Source: Hyposmocoma kahamanoa (taxonomy: Eukaryota; Arthropoda; Insecta; Lepidoptera; Cosmopterigidae). From it: DNA of 64,000 nucleotides. Position 1 is the first letter of the stretch. Every line of letters begins with the position of its first letter. The position numbers and the translations under genes are program-made. The stretch spans positions 3,974,843-4,038,842 of the forward strand of contig NW_020653993.1 in the NCBI RefSeq assembly GCF_003589595.1, given 5' to 3'. Of this stretch, positions 30,684 to 41,764 are shown one piece after another. Under the pieces are notes generated by a model. That model saw nothing but the letters and a program-made list of their open reading frames with translations. It was not told the DNA's origin and did no database searches.

Positions 30684-30894
30684 TATAATTTGTCAGTTTT
30701 GAGTGGAAGTGGTAAAAGTAACATTGCAACGCATGTTGCACCAGCGACATTTATGGAGGAAGCATTTGTGCGGTCAGATAGCAACGGGTATTTGGTTACA
30801 GGCATTGTGCAATAAAAAAATGCCACCAAGTGTGTTACGTTATGCGGAAGATGATGTATTGAAACCGATTAATGAAAAGATGAAAATATTTTTT

Positions 30895-31355
30895 AATTTT
30901 TAACCGACTTTAAAAAAAGACGAGGTTTTCAATTCGTCTGTACCATGTTTTTTTGTATGTATGTTACGCGATAACTCCGGTATTTGTGAACCGATTTTCA
31001 TGATTCTTTTTTGTTTGAAAGAGGGTACCTCCATAGTGGTCCCATTTCATTTTAAAGAAAATCATCCACCTCTAAGGGTGGCTGATCACGCATGAACATT
31101 CATTTTTATAAATAGCGCCTAAATTTTACTTAAGGAGCAATTATTTTAATGATTGGTTTTGCTATTCTCCAATTCAAGGCGTTTTTCTCTCTCATCTACA
31201 TAGTTTGAGTAGTGAGAACCGATTTTTATTATCTCCAGTGTCAAGTCCTGTATAGTGGCGAACTAGGGGATATTTCAATAACTTGGCAAATAGATGTAAT
31301 TCCACGTACCTACTTTTGAGGTTGGTTTTTTTAGTACTCTGTACTGAGATTATTG
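30895..31355 (+). repeat. repC copy, longest
   Basis: Starts TTTTAACCGACTTTAAAAAA, then GAACCGATTTTCATGATTC, GTGGTCCCATTT, CCACCTCTAAGGGTGG, AACTTGGCAAATAGATGTAA, and ends at TAGTACTCTGTACTGAGATT. Order and ends agree with 43187-43498 and 56391-56622. The type of element is unknown. Confidence 0.65.
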
Positions 31356-31359
31356 TGTT

Positions 31360-32240
31360 AAGTTTTTTTGCAATATTATTGTAGGTACCTACTTATTAAT
31401 TTTAATAAAAGCATATAACTATGAAATCGGAATATAATGAGCTGTCAAATATTAGTACCTACTTTGATTTAATTTTGCCATAGTCAACTCAGACATTAGA
31501 GATTTTGTCCGCCACACGTTGGTAAAATTTTAGAGGTGGAGGAAAACTGGAAAATTTTAATAATAATATGATTATTTTAAATTTTATAGTTCCTATAAGG
31601 TATGTGACAAATCGTTTAATATGTTTACGTACTTAGGTTGTCAAAACACGCGATTTTGCATCTAAAAGCGTCAACCACTCGGACGCTTACCTTAATTTTA
31701 CTTATCCGTAGTCCTACTGGTACAAAAAAATATTGTATTGTTACTACCAGCTACAACTACGTAATAGGACCACAGGCAAAGAACGGTGGAGCGGTATAAC
31801 CGACGAAATCTTTTTTATAATAGGTGAAATTACGAGACAAAATGGAGTTTCTCTCTGAATTGTGAGTTACCAGTCTTTAAATTTTATTTAAAAATTTGGT
31901 TATTCTAATACTACACAGTGAGCCTACTTGGTTTACAAAGAGAAACGTCACTACAGTTTTCATGCGATTAAAATATGAAAGGACCCTCACGTTTCTACTT
32001 TAATTTACATAATTGCGTCACGTACAAATATAAATTTTATCTACGTGCTATGTTTGCAAATAAATAAATAATAAATACGAGATAATAGCACGAAATAGAA
32101 TTACTGCGTGTTGTTCACCTGTATACGTTATTCCATTATGATCCATTCCAATTTTGAAAATGGAAAAAAAAATATTCTTAAAGTCACAGAAGCTAGGAGT
32201 ATCTAACCACCACCAATTAACCAATTAACTAAGCATTACA
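31360..32240. other. No recognisable gene or repeat
   Basis: AT-rich sequence with nothing identified. Confidence 0.5.
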
Positions 32241-32245
32241 ATTAA

Positions 32246-32371
32246 GCATTACCGTGTTCCGGTTTTGAAGGGTAAGTGGGCTGGTGAAATTACAGGCACA
32301 TGGGACTTGTCAACTTATGTCTCAGGGTGAAGGACGCAGCGGCAGTGCGCCTCAGATCTTTGTGATTTAAA
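32246..32371 (-). repeat. repA copy, 3' part, interrupted
   Basis: Minus-strand: GTGTTCCGGTTTTGAAGGG, GGGACTTGTCAACTTATGTC, CCTCAGATCTTTGTGATTT. The remainder resumes at 32649 after an insertion. Confidence 0.8.
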
Positions 32372-32648
32372 TAATAATAATAATAATTCTATATCGACAG
32401 GTATATATATATATATATACCCATATTAAATACAAATTATATAAAGAAACAAAAGCAATAAAATTTGTCACTTATTATTTCCATCACGATGCACGGAAAT
32501 CCAGTATTTAAGAAAGGAATTGTGCATGTGCTCACAGAAAGTATGGAGAATCCCGTTGCCAGACGTATGGAGATGACTCCAAAAGCAGGCGACGCGATAC
32601 CTTATTATTGCGAAAAAATCAGGCACACTGGCCTCGGCGAACATGCTC
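32372..32648 (-). mobile_element. Retroposed segment inside repA, about 277 bp
   Basis: It splits a repA copy between GATTTAAA (32364-32371) and GATTAAA (32649-32655), an approximate target duplication. Its minus-strand 3' end is a (TTA)n tail, as in LINE-driven insertion, so the source transcript reads on the minus strand. The plus-strand frame at 32465-32662 (HGNPVFKKGIVHVL and so on) spans it. I do not recognise the source, and an (AT)n run lies at about 32402-32420. Confidence 0.5.
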
Positions 32649-32756
32649 GATTAAAGTTCTGAGTGGCACTGCAACTGTTATGAACAGGCGTGTAGTTTAC
32701 CATCAGGCGCACGACTTGTTCGTCTGTTGTTGTCGTTGATATTATAAAAAAAAAAC
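32649..32756 (-). repeat. repA copy, 5' part
   Basis: Continuation of the copy at 32246: GAGTGGCACTGCAACTG, AGGCGTGTAGTTTACCATC, GCGCACGACTTGTTCGTC, then GATATTATAAAAAAAA. Confidence 0.8.
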
Positions 32757-32759
32757 TTC

Positions 32760-33240
32760 ACAGATGGCAACGACTTGATAATCGGTGTGCAAGCCGCTCG
32801 ACCACAGACTACTTCAGTCCTGTGTCCTGAATTCAATGTGATCATACCTTAAGGTGCACAAATCAAACAGTTGGTCAATGTGATAGTACATGCTAAGTAG
32901 ACATTTGCATTAAACCTCTAACGGAGTGATGTGTGCTTAATATCACAAACATGTTGCGTGATTTAGGACGTAGGTAGACTTCATGGCAAGCATGAGTGCG
33001 CTATCTCTTACTTTCTTTTAAGCTAGTGTAAACGCTACTGCTTTGCAGGAGAACTACGTAGATCTCTGGCCATTGAAAGAATGTGTCGAAGTCAGATATA
33101 TGGGGTTGTTTGAAAAATACTAACAACCTATAATTACTAATAATATAAAAATAAATTTTAATTTCATGATTTTTCATAAAACATATTATATTTGCCAAAA
33201 ATAACGTTTTTGTTGACTATCTGACATATATGATAACAGA
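32760..33240. other. No recognisable gene or repeat
   Basis: Nothing identified. Confidence 0.5.
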
Positions 33241-33246
33241 GATCGA

Positions 33247-33580
33247 TCACGTAGAAAAAAATTCTTTAACCTGATGGGACTTGAACCCATGACTATACTG
33301 CACTGTGGTATTGCTCTTACCAACTGAGCTACGGGTCAAGTTATAGACTTGTCGAAAGTCTCCTATGCGTTTTTTATTAAAGATCTTTGTACTGAATTTT
33401 TCGGCATACTGTAGCTCAGTTGGTAAGAGCAATACTACCGTGCGGTATGGTCATGGGTTCAAGTCCCATCGGGTCGAAGAAAATTGTTCTGAATTCCATC
33501 TTTTGCATTAATAATCATAACAGAAACTAGTGGAGTTACTTCACAAAAAAATCGCAATAATATACCTGGCACTTTTTAAG
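33247..33580. mobile_element. tRNA-like foldback element E (type b pair)
   Basis: A minus-strand tRNA-like unit (about 33270-33345) and a plus-strand one (about 33408-33480) are inverted copies of each other. Both have TAGCTCAGTTGGTAAGAGCA (D arm) and ATGGGTTCAAGTCCCAT (T arm with perfect 5-bp stem). The minus unit's acceptor stem pairs at 6 of 7 positions, but position 33 is C instead of T and the anticodon stem has a mismatch. These are decayed tRNA-derived sequences, not dependable tRNA genes. The 3' module ACTAGTGGAGTTACTTCACA (33530) follows, as in type a elements. Confidence 0.7.
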
Positions 33581-33589
33581 TCTGTGTTT

Positions 33590-34150
33590 AGCGTTGTTTA
33601 GCGACTTCTTCCGCGTTGTAGCTAGTCAATGTAAAACGAATTGGTTACATAACTAGCCATTTGGTACTCGTCGCAACATCAAGCGTAGCAATAGGTACTA
33701 AATGCCCAACTACGCCGTCTTGTATCGCGATTGGTTGTCTTTTTGAATTATTGGCCCGTGATCTGGTGAACCTATGTTTTTTATATATTCACGTTGTAGT
33801 CTCTTGCTTCGTATTAATTATTTTAAAATTAGTTATTTCACATTTCCGCATTCATTAAATTTACGAAACATCAATACGAAAAAGAACATAAAAGACAATG
33901 CACAAAATAAGCATCTTCCTATCTGTATATTATCGGAGCTTTCTAAATCCAGCCAATAAAATTAGTCCGTTCGACTCTAGATACGTTAGTGATGAGGACA
34001 ATGTTATCGTAAAATGTCGATAAAGTTCAGAATATACTTTTTTATGTGTTTAAATGGGATTAAAATAAAATCAAATAAATCGTTGGCGTATTTTAGTAGA
34101 ATATAGGTTGTCAATTTATTTTGATCAGAAAATATATTATTATTACATAA
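33590..34150. other. No recognisable gene or repeat
   Basis: Nothing identified. Confidence 0.5.
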
Positions 34151-34155
34151 TTCAT

Positions 34156-34221
34156 AAATCAAGCAACAAAGCCTTGTTATACATATAAGTTTATATGACA
34201 AGGCTTTTTTTTGCTTGATTT
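34156..34221. repeat. 66-nt hairpin
   Basis: AAATCAAGCAA and AAGCCTTGT on the left pair with ACAAGGCTT and TTGCTTGATTT on the right. A weaker TATA stem and the loop CATATAAGTT complete it. There is a small bulge of A/T residues mid-stem. Size and shape fit a microRNA-like precursor or a tiny foldback; no expression evidence. Confidence 0.55.
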
Positions 34222-34224
34222 ACT

Positions 34225-34730
34225 CATTTTAATCTTTTTACACCACGTAATCTCCGGTCTTTTTAAAGACATTCCCAATCTGATTGAAATATACATACAT
34301 GTATGAAGAGATTGATGGGAGTGAAGGAGGCGAAGGAGGAAGAAGTTTGTCTGGAGTGTAGTAAGTGTAGGTTCATAGACTCTGGCTACCCCAGTGGGAG
34401 ACAGACGTGATGATATACATGTTTATATTTTAATCTCCAAGCGAAGAATCTTAAAAATATGAATCGTGACATTGATACACAAAAAATGGAGAGAGATGTA
34501 GTTTCTTGTCTTGCTTCACACATACAATAATATTTATAATGCAATTAATGGATTAAAGTAGAAACTATCAGAAATTAGAATGAACTTTCGGAACAAAAGA
34601 ACATAACATAAATGAAATATATAAAAAAGCTAGTGCCTAGTGAATCAACAGCTATCTTAAATAGAAAACCACCGTAAGACTCAGCCATATTAACTGTTTT
34701 TAATTATTGTTTTAGTTAATACAACAGCTA
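34225..34730. other. No recognisable gene or repeat
   Basis: Nothing identified. Confidence 0.5.
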
Positions 34731-34736
34731 GCTATC

Positions 34737-35056
34737 TAGCAACAGTAAAATTCCTTGTGAACAAGCTAGTCCAAGGTACTGCCACTATACATATTTCTGC
34801 CGCCAAGCAGTAATATGAGCAGTACTGCCTGGCGGCAGTTCCAGCTTTGAAAGTGTACGAGTGTTGGTGAAATTACAGGCACATGGGACTTGTCAACTTT
34901 ATGTAGCAGGATGATGAGCGCACTGGCAGTACCTTTTAGATATTTACAATTTTAACCTATGAGTGGCACTGCAACTGTTATGGACAGGCGTCTCGTTTAC
35001 CACTAGGCATTAATCGTTTAGCACGACTTATTCATCTCGCCACTTAATATCACAAA
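34737..35056 (-). repeat. repA copy, full length
   Basis: Both termini are present: 3' end TAGCAACAGTAAAATTCC and 5' end TCATCTCGCCACTTAATATCA. The middle has GCCGCCAAGCAGTAATATGAG and an extra CTGCCTGGCGGCAG, giving a GGCGGCA...TGCCGCC-type stem. CTAGCTATCTAGC precedes it and TAGATAGCTAGATAG follows about 30 bp after its other end. Confidence 0.8.
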
Positions 35057-35059
35057 AGA

Positions 35060-35200
35060 GCTTGTACGTGTTACAGCAAGCCATTTAGATAGCTAGATAG
35101 GCTCAGTGCGTATTTTGCCTGATTTTCAGCTATCTAGAGTAAAAATATTGTGAAGTTTGTATAGTGTGTATTAGCGTTAATATTGGTTCCCACGAAGCCG
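35060..35200. other. No recognisable gene or repeat
   Basis: Includes TAGATAGCTAGATAG and CAGCTATCTAGAG, related to sequence left of the repA copy. Confidence 0.35.
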
Positions 35201-35202
35201 TG

Positions 35203-35386
35203 ATGTAGATGTGTGCAAGTTTAATCACTATGCTTTTTGGCAAAGGAAAACATCATTCCTTGCCGAAAAGCTCATGGAAAATTTGAAATGAAATTTAAAA
35301 AACTCAGAGGTACAAGCCCGTATTTGAACCCACGCCCTCTACTTGAGAAGTGGTAGGTCAAATCATTAGACTACCACGGCTTTTTC
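35203..35386 (-). mobile_element. sineF copy, 5' half
   Basis: Minus-strand: AAGCCGTGGTAGTCTAATG (A box region), ACTTCTCAAGTAGAGG, GTGGGTTCAAATACGGGC (B box), ACCTCTGAGTTTTTTAAATT. It ends near GCACACATCTACA. Confidence 0.75.
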
Positions 35387-35389
35387 ATT

Positions 35390-35945
35390 TCTATTTTACA
35401 TTTAAATAAAAGTATTCATAAATTGAGTTGATTATAATTACTGATAAAATTATATCGATGTCGATAAAAATATAACAGCACTATACGTTTATCGGGGAGC
35501 AGCCAATCGGCGAGACGTCCCATAGTGACGTATTGCAGTACATCCTTCTAGCTCAAGTCTCGGATACCTATTTATTTTCGAATGCCCAAATCCAGTGGGT
35601 TTTACTCCACAATCGCGGTTTACGCATGCTTGAGCGCCTTGAGAATAAGACCCTTTTGTTTTATGAGATGAGTCGTGGTATGTTTTTCCTTCCGTAGATT
35701 TACGTAAATATCTGCATCAAATTAATCTTATTTTCTGCCGGGAAAGGTTTCCAAACGTTTGTCAAGCATTAAGCATATTTCATACCGCACTTTAAAAATC
35801 GGATAACATTATTCAGCCTATGTAAAATAGGCCACTAGCAAATGTATTAAAAAGAAGTATTATTGTATATGGAAGTAGGTATATTATGTATTCCCATTCA
35901 CTAAATGGTATTCGTATATATTATATGTTATACTAAATTACAGTG
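35390..35945. other. No recognisable gene or repeat
   Basis: Nothing identified. Confidence 0.5.
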
Positions 35946-35947
35946 GA

Positions 35948-36007
35948 ACTGCGATAGCCCGCTGGTTTGTCTTACCGCCTCTCAAGCAGTGGGTCGTGGG
36001 TTCGAAT
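35948..36007 (+). mobile_element. sineF head, left of repA insertion
   Basis: CTTACCGCCTCTCAAGCAG and the B-box start GTGGGTTCGAAT. It is interrupted at GAAT and resumes at 36270. Confidence 0.8.
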
Positions 36008-36269
36008 TATTTTTTATGATTTTGCCAAGTTATGGGATGAGCAAGTCGTACGCCTGGTGATAAACGACACGCCTGTCCGTAACAGTTGCAGTGCCATTTA
36101 GAACTTTAAATCACAAATATTTGAGGGGCACTGCTGCTGCGTCCATCACGACATAAGTTGACAAGTGCCACGTGCCTGTAATTTTACCACCACCCCCTTC
36201 AAAACCGAAACGCAGTAATGCTCTCATTATTGCTTGGAGGCAGAAATAGGTAAGGTCTACTGATACTAA
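36008..36269 (+). repeat. repA copy inserted in sineF
   Basis: The insertion starts TATTTTTTATGATTTTGCCA, reaches GAGCAAGTCGTACGCCTGG, contains GCAGTAATGCTCTCATTATTG, and ends GGTCTACTGATACTAA. GAAT occurs on both sides (36004-36007 and 36270-36273), a possible 4-bp target duplication. This fixes both ends of repA. Confidence 0.8.
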
Positions 36270-36410
36270 GAATCTGGGCTTGCACCTCTGAGTTTTTCGT
36301 AATTTATGTGCGAAAAGCTTTTCGTTAATAGGAAAACATCTTGATGAAACTTAGACATATTTGCAAAGCAATTTTATGATATATGTGTAGCTTCCAATCC
36401 GTCGGACATC
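36270..36410 (+). mobile_element. sineF body, right of repA insertion
   Basis: CTGGGCTTGCACCTCTGAGT, TTTTCGTAATTTATGTGCG and GTGTAGCTTCCAATCCG. The usual SINE tail is absent. Confidence 0.75.
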
Positions 36411-36411
36411 T

Positions 36412-38505
36412 AAAGAATGACGACGTTCGCCCACTTGTCGGATTGCAGCCGGTGGCCTGCCCAATCCCATTTGAGACTGGTTATTTTGCTCCCTCATCAA
36501 CAATGCCAGTCATTGAACGCAGAACATTGTATTGCATACTGGGTTAAACAAAAAATGGTAAAGTAAAATTGTGTAAGTTAATTCTTTTTTATTTCTTATC
36601 TTTTCACATTTAGAAGTACAATCTGCAATAATTGCCACTTTTCACGTTCAAAATATACTTCTTTTACTTCCTCTAATTGCGTCAGTTCTTAGAATTAAAA
36701 TTCGAAATTAATTCATCATTTCATAGTACATCTTTTAGTTTGAAGAAGATCTTCAACTTTGCTAAATTATTATTTCCCTCGGTCTATTACTAGACTGTCA
36801 CTGCCGTTTAGCATATGAAAGTTAATGGAAAAGTAGGATAGGATAATCAGCTTCCAAGCGCTTTTGAACTAAACAACTATAACTTGTCAAAGGCGTGCAC
36901 ACAAAGGATGCTAAATCGAGTTATCAACTTCCCATTGAGGCAACTTCGAACACCTAGTTAAAGTTCCAGACATGTTGTTTATTGAACGTCGGTTAAGTTA
37001 ATAACGGAGAGGATTCTATTGTCTCATATTAATTATGGACTAGGTGTTGTCCGCGATTTCGCTAGCATCCAATATCTTAGATCTTAGATCTCAAAGATCT
37101 GTCTTAATTTGAAATTTATTAAAATTTTCCATATTGCATTTGTCATATTATTAACAGTACATTAGAGTTTGAATTATCTAAGTACAGCCTTGCCGCACTT
37201 GTCATGTACAGATACACTACAACGTGTCGTCCCTATCGACTGTTCAATAATCCAGGATAATGGCTATCTACGTACCAAATTTCATCACAATGGGTTATGA
37301 CGTCTCGACGTGATTAGGTAACAAACGTATGACTAATACCTACAATGACGTTGAATGCATCTAATTGGGCAGGAACATAAACTTCGCTACTGACACTCTG
37401 AGTGCTACTAAGTACTCGTATGTCTTGTCTTGTAAAAGTTTCAATAACTTCGATATAAATCTTGAATTTACTTGAAAAGTGTAAGTATACCTGTGGGTGA
37501 ATAAGTTGATCTTTTCAATTAATTTAACATCTCATAAAGTATACCTTTATATCACATTCCAATCTTAACCCTTACATATCCTTGGAAATCCACTGCCGAA
37601 TTAATAGTCGCAACTAAAAATAAGGCCATAAAGGATCCTCACAGAACATCAATCCAAGGAAACCTTTTCCCAGAATTAATGACCACATTTCTTTCCGTAG
37701 AGGTTCCTATCAAATCTACATCTAAATCCAAACTGTACGTATGCATTACCGCTTTATAACCGTGACTTTGCTCGAAGGTATTTGGAAATAGACTATATTT
37801 TACACTTACCCACAGCTTTCACTCAGTCACAAGTTCATTGTGAGAAACGGAAGGCGAAACTCGAGAGCTAAGACTGGGTTTAGAGGTATGCACCAAAATA
37901 TTAAAGAAATTACCTTCTCGCAGTAGCTTTTCTGTACTTATTCACTGAAAATGTAAGTGTATCATTATTACTACCATCATTTTTAAGGTTTTACATAATT
38001 TATTGGACTCTGGAGTGTTGGCGCTAGTATAAACTTTTACATCAATTTGATCTCATGTTGAAAACTTGGGCAGCGGATGTTGGACTCCATCATCGCAAAA
38101 TGGATATGGTGATTGATGGGTCATGTTACTCGCATGAATAGGGATGGTCGACAGGACGTGAAACAGGAAGCCGCGTACTAGTAGTAAAGTATTTAAGAGA
38201 TGGGCGGAGGGATTTGATTACAAACATTGGATATTCGAAAGGTGCTATTTTATTGAAAGTATGTGCATTTGTTGTTTAGTCTTCGTAACTATTGTTGACC
38301 TTTTCATAAGGAGTAGAGTGAATGGGGTGAGCGAATGCATTTTTACGAGACTACAGCCATGAGGAGTACACCCAAGATAAAGAAACTAAATGAAGAAGAA
38401 GAAACAAGTTTAGACCGAGGACAGGGATGACTGAATCCACCCTGGGTGGCCATCGTGTTAATTTAACCGTCGCCATCTGACATAATGGAGCACCCCGGAT
38501 TTTTT
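36412..38505. other. Repeat-poor, no recognisable gene
   Basis: About 2 kb with no frame over 60 codons of interest and no family seen elsewhere in the window. The best candidate here for old single-copy DNA. Confidence 0.45.
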
Positions 38506-38510
38506 TTATA

Positions 38511-38575
38511 ATTGCCTCTGTGGCCGAATGGTTACTACCAGGAAGGTCTGCCACACAGAGGTCCCTAAATAATAT
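38511..38575 (+). mobile_element. sineB head fragment
   Basis: TTGCCTCTGTGGCCGAATGG then CACACAGAGGTCCC. The body is missing. Confidence 0.6.
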
Positions 38576-38579
38576 TAAA

Positions 38580-40900
38580 GAAGACTTCGTTCAAGAAGAG
38601 GTGAATACAATAATATTTACGAGTACATCGAACAAACAAACTTATTTTACCAACTTAGTCAAATATTCTACCACACTTTCTAAGATGTAGACAGAAAGTG
38701 ACCACTTGATTCGAATCTTACGTGAATATATCCAGTGTCAATAGTACAGATCGTCGGGTAGCCAGTCGCCAAAAGTTTTTCTGGAAAAATATTACTGCAA
38801 TTTATTTTGACTACGGTCCAAGTCTACAACGTATTTGCGAAATATCTCCATAGGTCCTGATCAGGATATATGTAGTTTGTCTTCTTCACGCATGACCTAT
38901 CGCGACTCTAGGTTTAGTTTAAATGTTGTCCAATGTATTCTATTCCAGACGCTGTTTGCAGTACGAATTCATTTCATATTTTCCAAATTTCCTCCTTCTG
39001 CGTTCATATCTAGTTCACTAGAGTAGCTTCATTAATCTCTTCCTGCATTTTAAGAGTTCCGTGGTTATTTGCTACTAACCAATATCATTAGTTACAGTAT
39101 GCCAATAATTATAGTTGAATGTTCTTATACACGTTTATTATTACTATATTAATTACATAGCGTCCAAATTTGTAATTTAAACAATAATAGTTTATATAGT
39201 TTACATGTGGATGAGTGTACGATCACGGATAAGATATATTATCGCCCCGACATTACAACTTTGTACCAAGTTTGTCTAATTGACTGATTGGCTGTCAAGC
39301 ACAGGAGAATTAAGATCTTCTATCCCTACGGGCGGTAACACATTTGCGATATTAAGAACATTATCTTAGTATCAAAAATAACTATATGTGTAGGCGGTGA
39401 CAGATTGCCCGATGACCATTTTAAATACCGTAAAAACAATTCCAAACACGCTGGTCGTTAATGTGGCTCAGAAATCATCCTTATCGCTATCATCTATAAC
39501 ATGAACTGTATTCCAACTGGAAAAGGGTTCCTCCTAATCTCGCCAGGTCAACTGGTGTATTTTATTCGATTGCTTGTCACTCCAGCGGATTATGGCGTAT
39601 GTTTTACAAATATTGCTGTTAACGATTGATCGGGGTTTGACGAATGACAGCTTTATTGATCTGGGATTCTGTTTTGTGAATAAGGTTGAGGTGGCGATTG
39701 TGCTGTTATTGTTGGAGAGATTGATTCGATCGTAGTCGTCATTGATATCTCTGCTTTTAATCATGTACGATGTTGGATATGTATATTACAGGCATTAAAT
39801 ACTGTCAACAGCAAGTTAGTCGTTGAACTGTTTTATCGTTGGAGTTAAATTCAAATTTTGAACTATCAAAACTTTAACCAATCAATCAACTGTACTGTAG
39901 ACCATTTATTATTTTTTCTTTCATTATTGCCTTCGCTTTTTATTTTTCTTATCTTTATTTACTTTACTCCTTGTCCTTTTCTTTTTATATTTTTGTTTTG
40001 TGTGTTCTTATTAAAGATTTAAATTTATTATTATTTTGTAGATTCCTTTCTAATAGACTAAAAACTTCTACTGTGCTGTAAATCTGAGTTTTTATTTTCT
40101 TTACACCTAATTCTTCGATATTTATTTCTACTGTTACTTCACTTTATCGCCTACAACTTTGTATGAAGAAAAATGCCGGTGCGTTAGCCTGAGCTGCCCA
40201 CATTTTTCAGAGGAACTTTTACCTGATTTTTTACTTAAACTGTTTCTTCGAGTATTTATACTGTTACCCAATTCGCCGAAAACATTGCATATAGTACTGT
40301 AATTTGGGGAACTCAGTCTCAAAGAACTCTTCTTCTTGTCTGAAGATCTGAGAAGTTTATTTGAATGCAGTCAGTTCAGTTTATTTGTTGCTGTCACTAC
40401 TGCAGGGCACGGGTCTCTTCTAACGGTCTCTTCTTCTAAGAGGTGCCGTGCCGTTATTTATGTAACTACAAATATCGACCAATAACAAAAAAAACTTTGA
40501 CATCTTTCCCAATTTCAATATTATCATTAATTCATCTTAGAACATGTATTCCGTGAATGATTTGTTGACTGAGAATGGTTACATTTCATTACTTAACACA
40601 ATCATAATACAAAGGTAGTGACTGAGAAATAAATCTCGTGTATACCTGCACTCATACCTCAAGAAGACGTATCGATTCAAATAGTCCACATTTACGGCCT
40701 CTGGATAATCTATTACTCCCCCTAATCGACTAACTTGAAATCAGCCTGAAGTTGAATGCAAAATGTCGAAACCTGTACCTACCATTTTTAAAAACCATTA
40801 ACGGACTTCACACGTACGTGCAATATGTGGCTTAGGGAGCTTAGGATCGCATTTAAACCGTTATTTAAAACTTTTAACAATTTACCACTGTTATGTATTT
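38580..40900. other. Repeat-poor, no recognisable gene
   Basis: About 2.3 kb of unique-looking sequence. Frames of 62-76 codons (39534-39764 and 40134-40322, minus) lack any domain. Confidence 0.45.
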
Positions 40901-40907
40901 ACATTTT

Positions 40908-40990
40908 TAACCCCTGACGCAAAAGGGTGAATTACCAGTTTGAAGTCTTTGTGTGTTTATGTACGTGTCTGTCTGTAGCAAAAACGAATA
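40908..40990 (+). repeat. Dispersed repeat fragment (repP)
   Basis: TTTTTAACCCCTGACGCAAA, GGGTGAATTACCAGTTTGA and GTGTCTGTCTGTAGC resemble a common lepidopteran dispersed repeat, from general knowledge. Only this copy is in the window. Confidence 0.4.
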
Positions 40991-40994
40991 AACT

Positions 40995-41460
40995 GTTTTA
41001 TTTTATAGTATATTTCCTAATATTTTATTTAATCAATCTTAACGTATTTATTAATTTAATCCTATTTTCAATGTTAACTACTTTATAATGACAAATTATT
41101 ACTGAAACAAATTATACACCTTTCTACAATCTCACGATGTGACATTTTGTTTGTAATACCTATAATATTAAATTTATGATTTTTATCATTGACACAAAAT
41201 AAGGAGATAGTACAAATAGAAATAGAAATAAAATATAATATAAATATTAGTTTATATTTAATTGATAAATATAAGTAAAATAAATATTTAACTCGTTATT
41301 AATTTGAAAATATATAAAGATAATCGTACTATAAAAATACATACATACAAACGATATTCAACTCACTCTGTTCTTCGGATGAATCGGTTTTATTACTTAA
41401 TTTGCTTTTGTTTTGTTGTACACGTAAACCCGTTGTTGTAATTATTGTATTCTGTATTTT
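40995..41460. other. No recognisable gene or repeat
   Basis: Very AT-rich. Confidence 0.5.
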
Positions 41461-41469
41461 GGTCTACAG

Positions 41470-41756
41470 CATTGACTTACAATTATATGGACGTCGGGTC
41501 CGCGCTAAAAAGTGTCCGAACTTATAGGGCGTTAAAATCGTATACAGAGCGTCATTCACGCTTTAATCTTCGTTTGTTTCTTCTGACAGCGAAGCAAGCA
41601 AAATTAGACAGTACTGCGATGACATTACAATTTAAATTCAACGTTTTAGCTTTTTCATATTCATTTACATGTCACTACGTTTAAATAGGTGGACTTGGGA
41701 CATTTTTTTCGTGGTTTTTGTATTAGACCCGTGGTCCATTTATTTGTAAGTCAATG
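41470..41756 (-). mobile_element. hatG copy 3 (hAT-type MITE, 287 bp)
   Basis: Inverted relative to the other copies. Ends CATTGACTTACAATTATATG and TTTGTAAGTCAATG, with the perfect 8-bp duplication GTCTACAG at 41462-41469 and 41757-41764. The 79-codon frame at 41445-41684 is fortuitous. Confidence 0.9.
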
Positions 41757-41764
41757 GTCTACAG

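Noticed and set aside
30703..30903. 66-codon plus-strand frame as a gene
   Set aside because: No recognised domain; it lies between a SINE and a repC copy and runs into the repC start.
33266..33480. Two functional tRNA genes
   Set aside because: D and T arms look good, but position 33 is C, the anticodon stem is mismatched and one acceptor stem does not pair. Both units lie in a repeated mobile structure.
34725..35100. TAGCTATCTAG-type sequences as the target duplication of the repA copy at 34.7 kb
   Set aside because: The right-hand match lies about 30 bp beyond the repA end and is inverted rather than direct, so it is not a target duplication.
41445..41684. 79-codon plus-strand frame
   Set aside because: It spans the hatG element end; hatG copies do not keep this frame.
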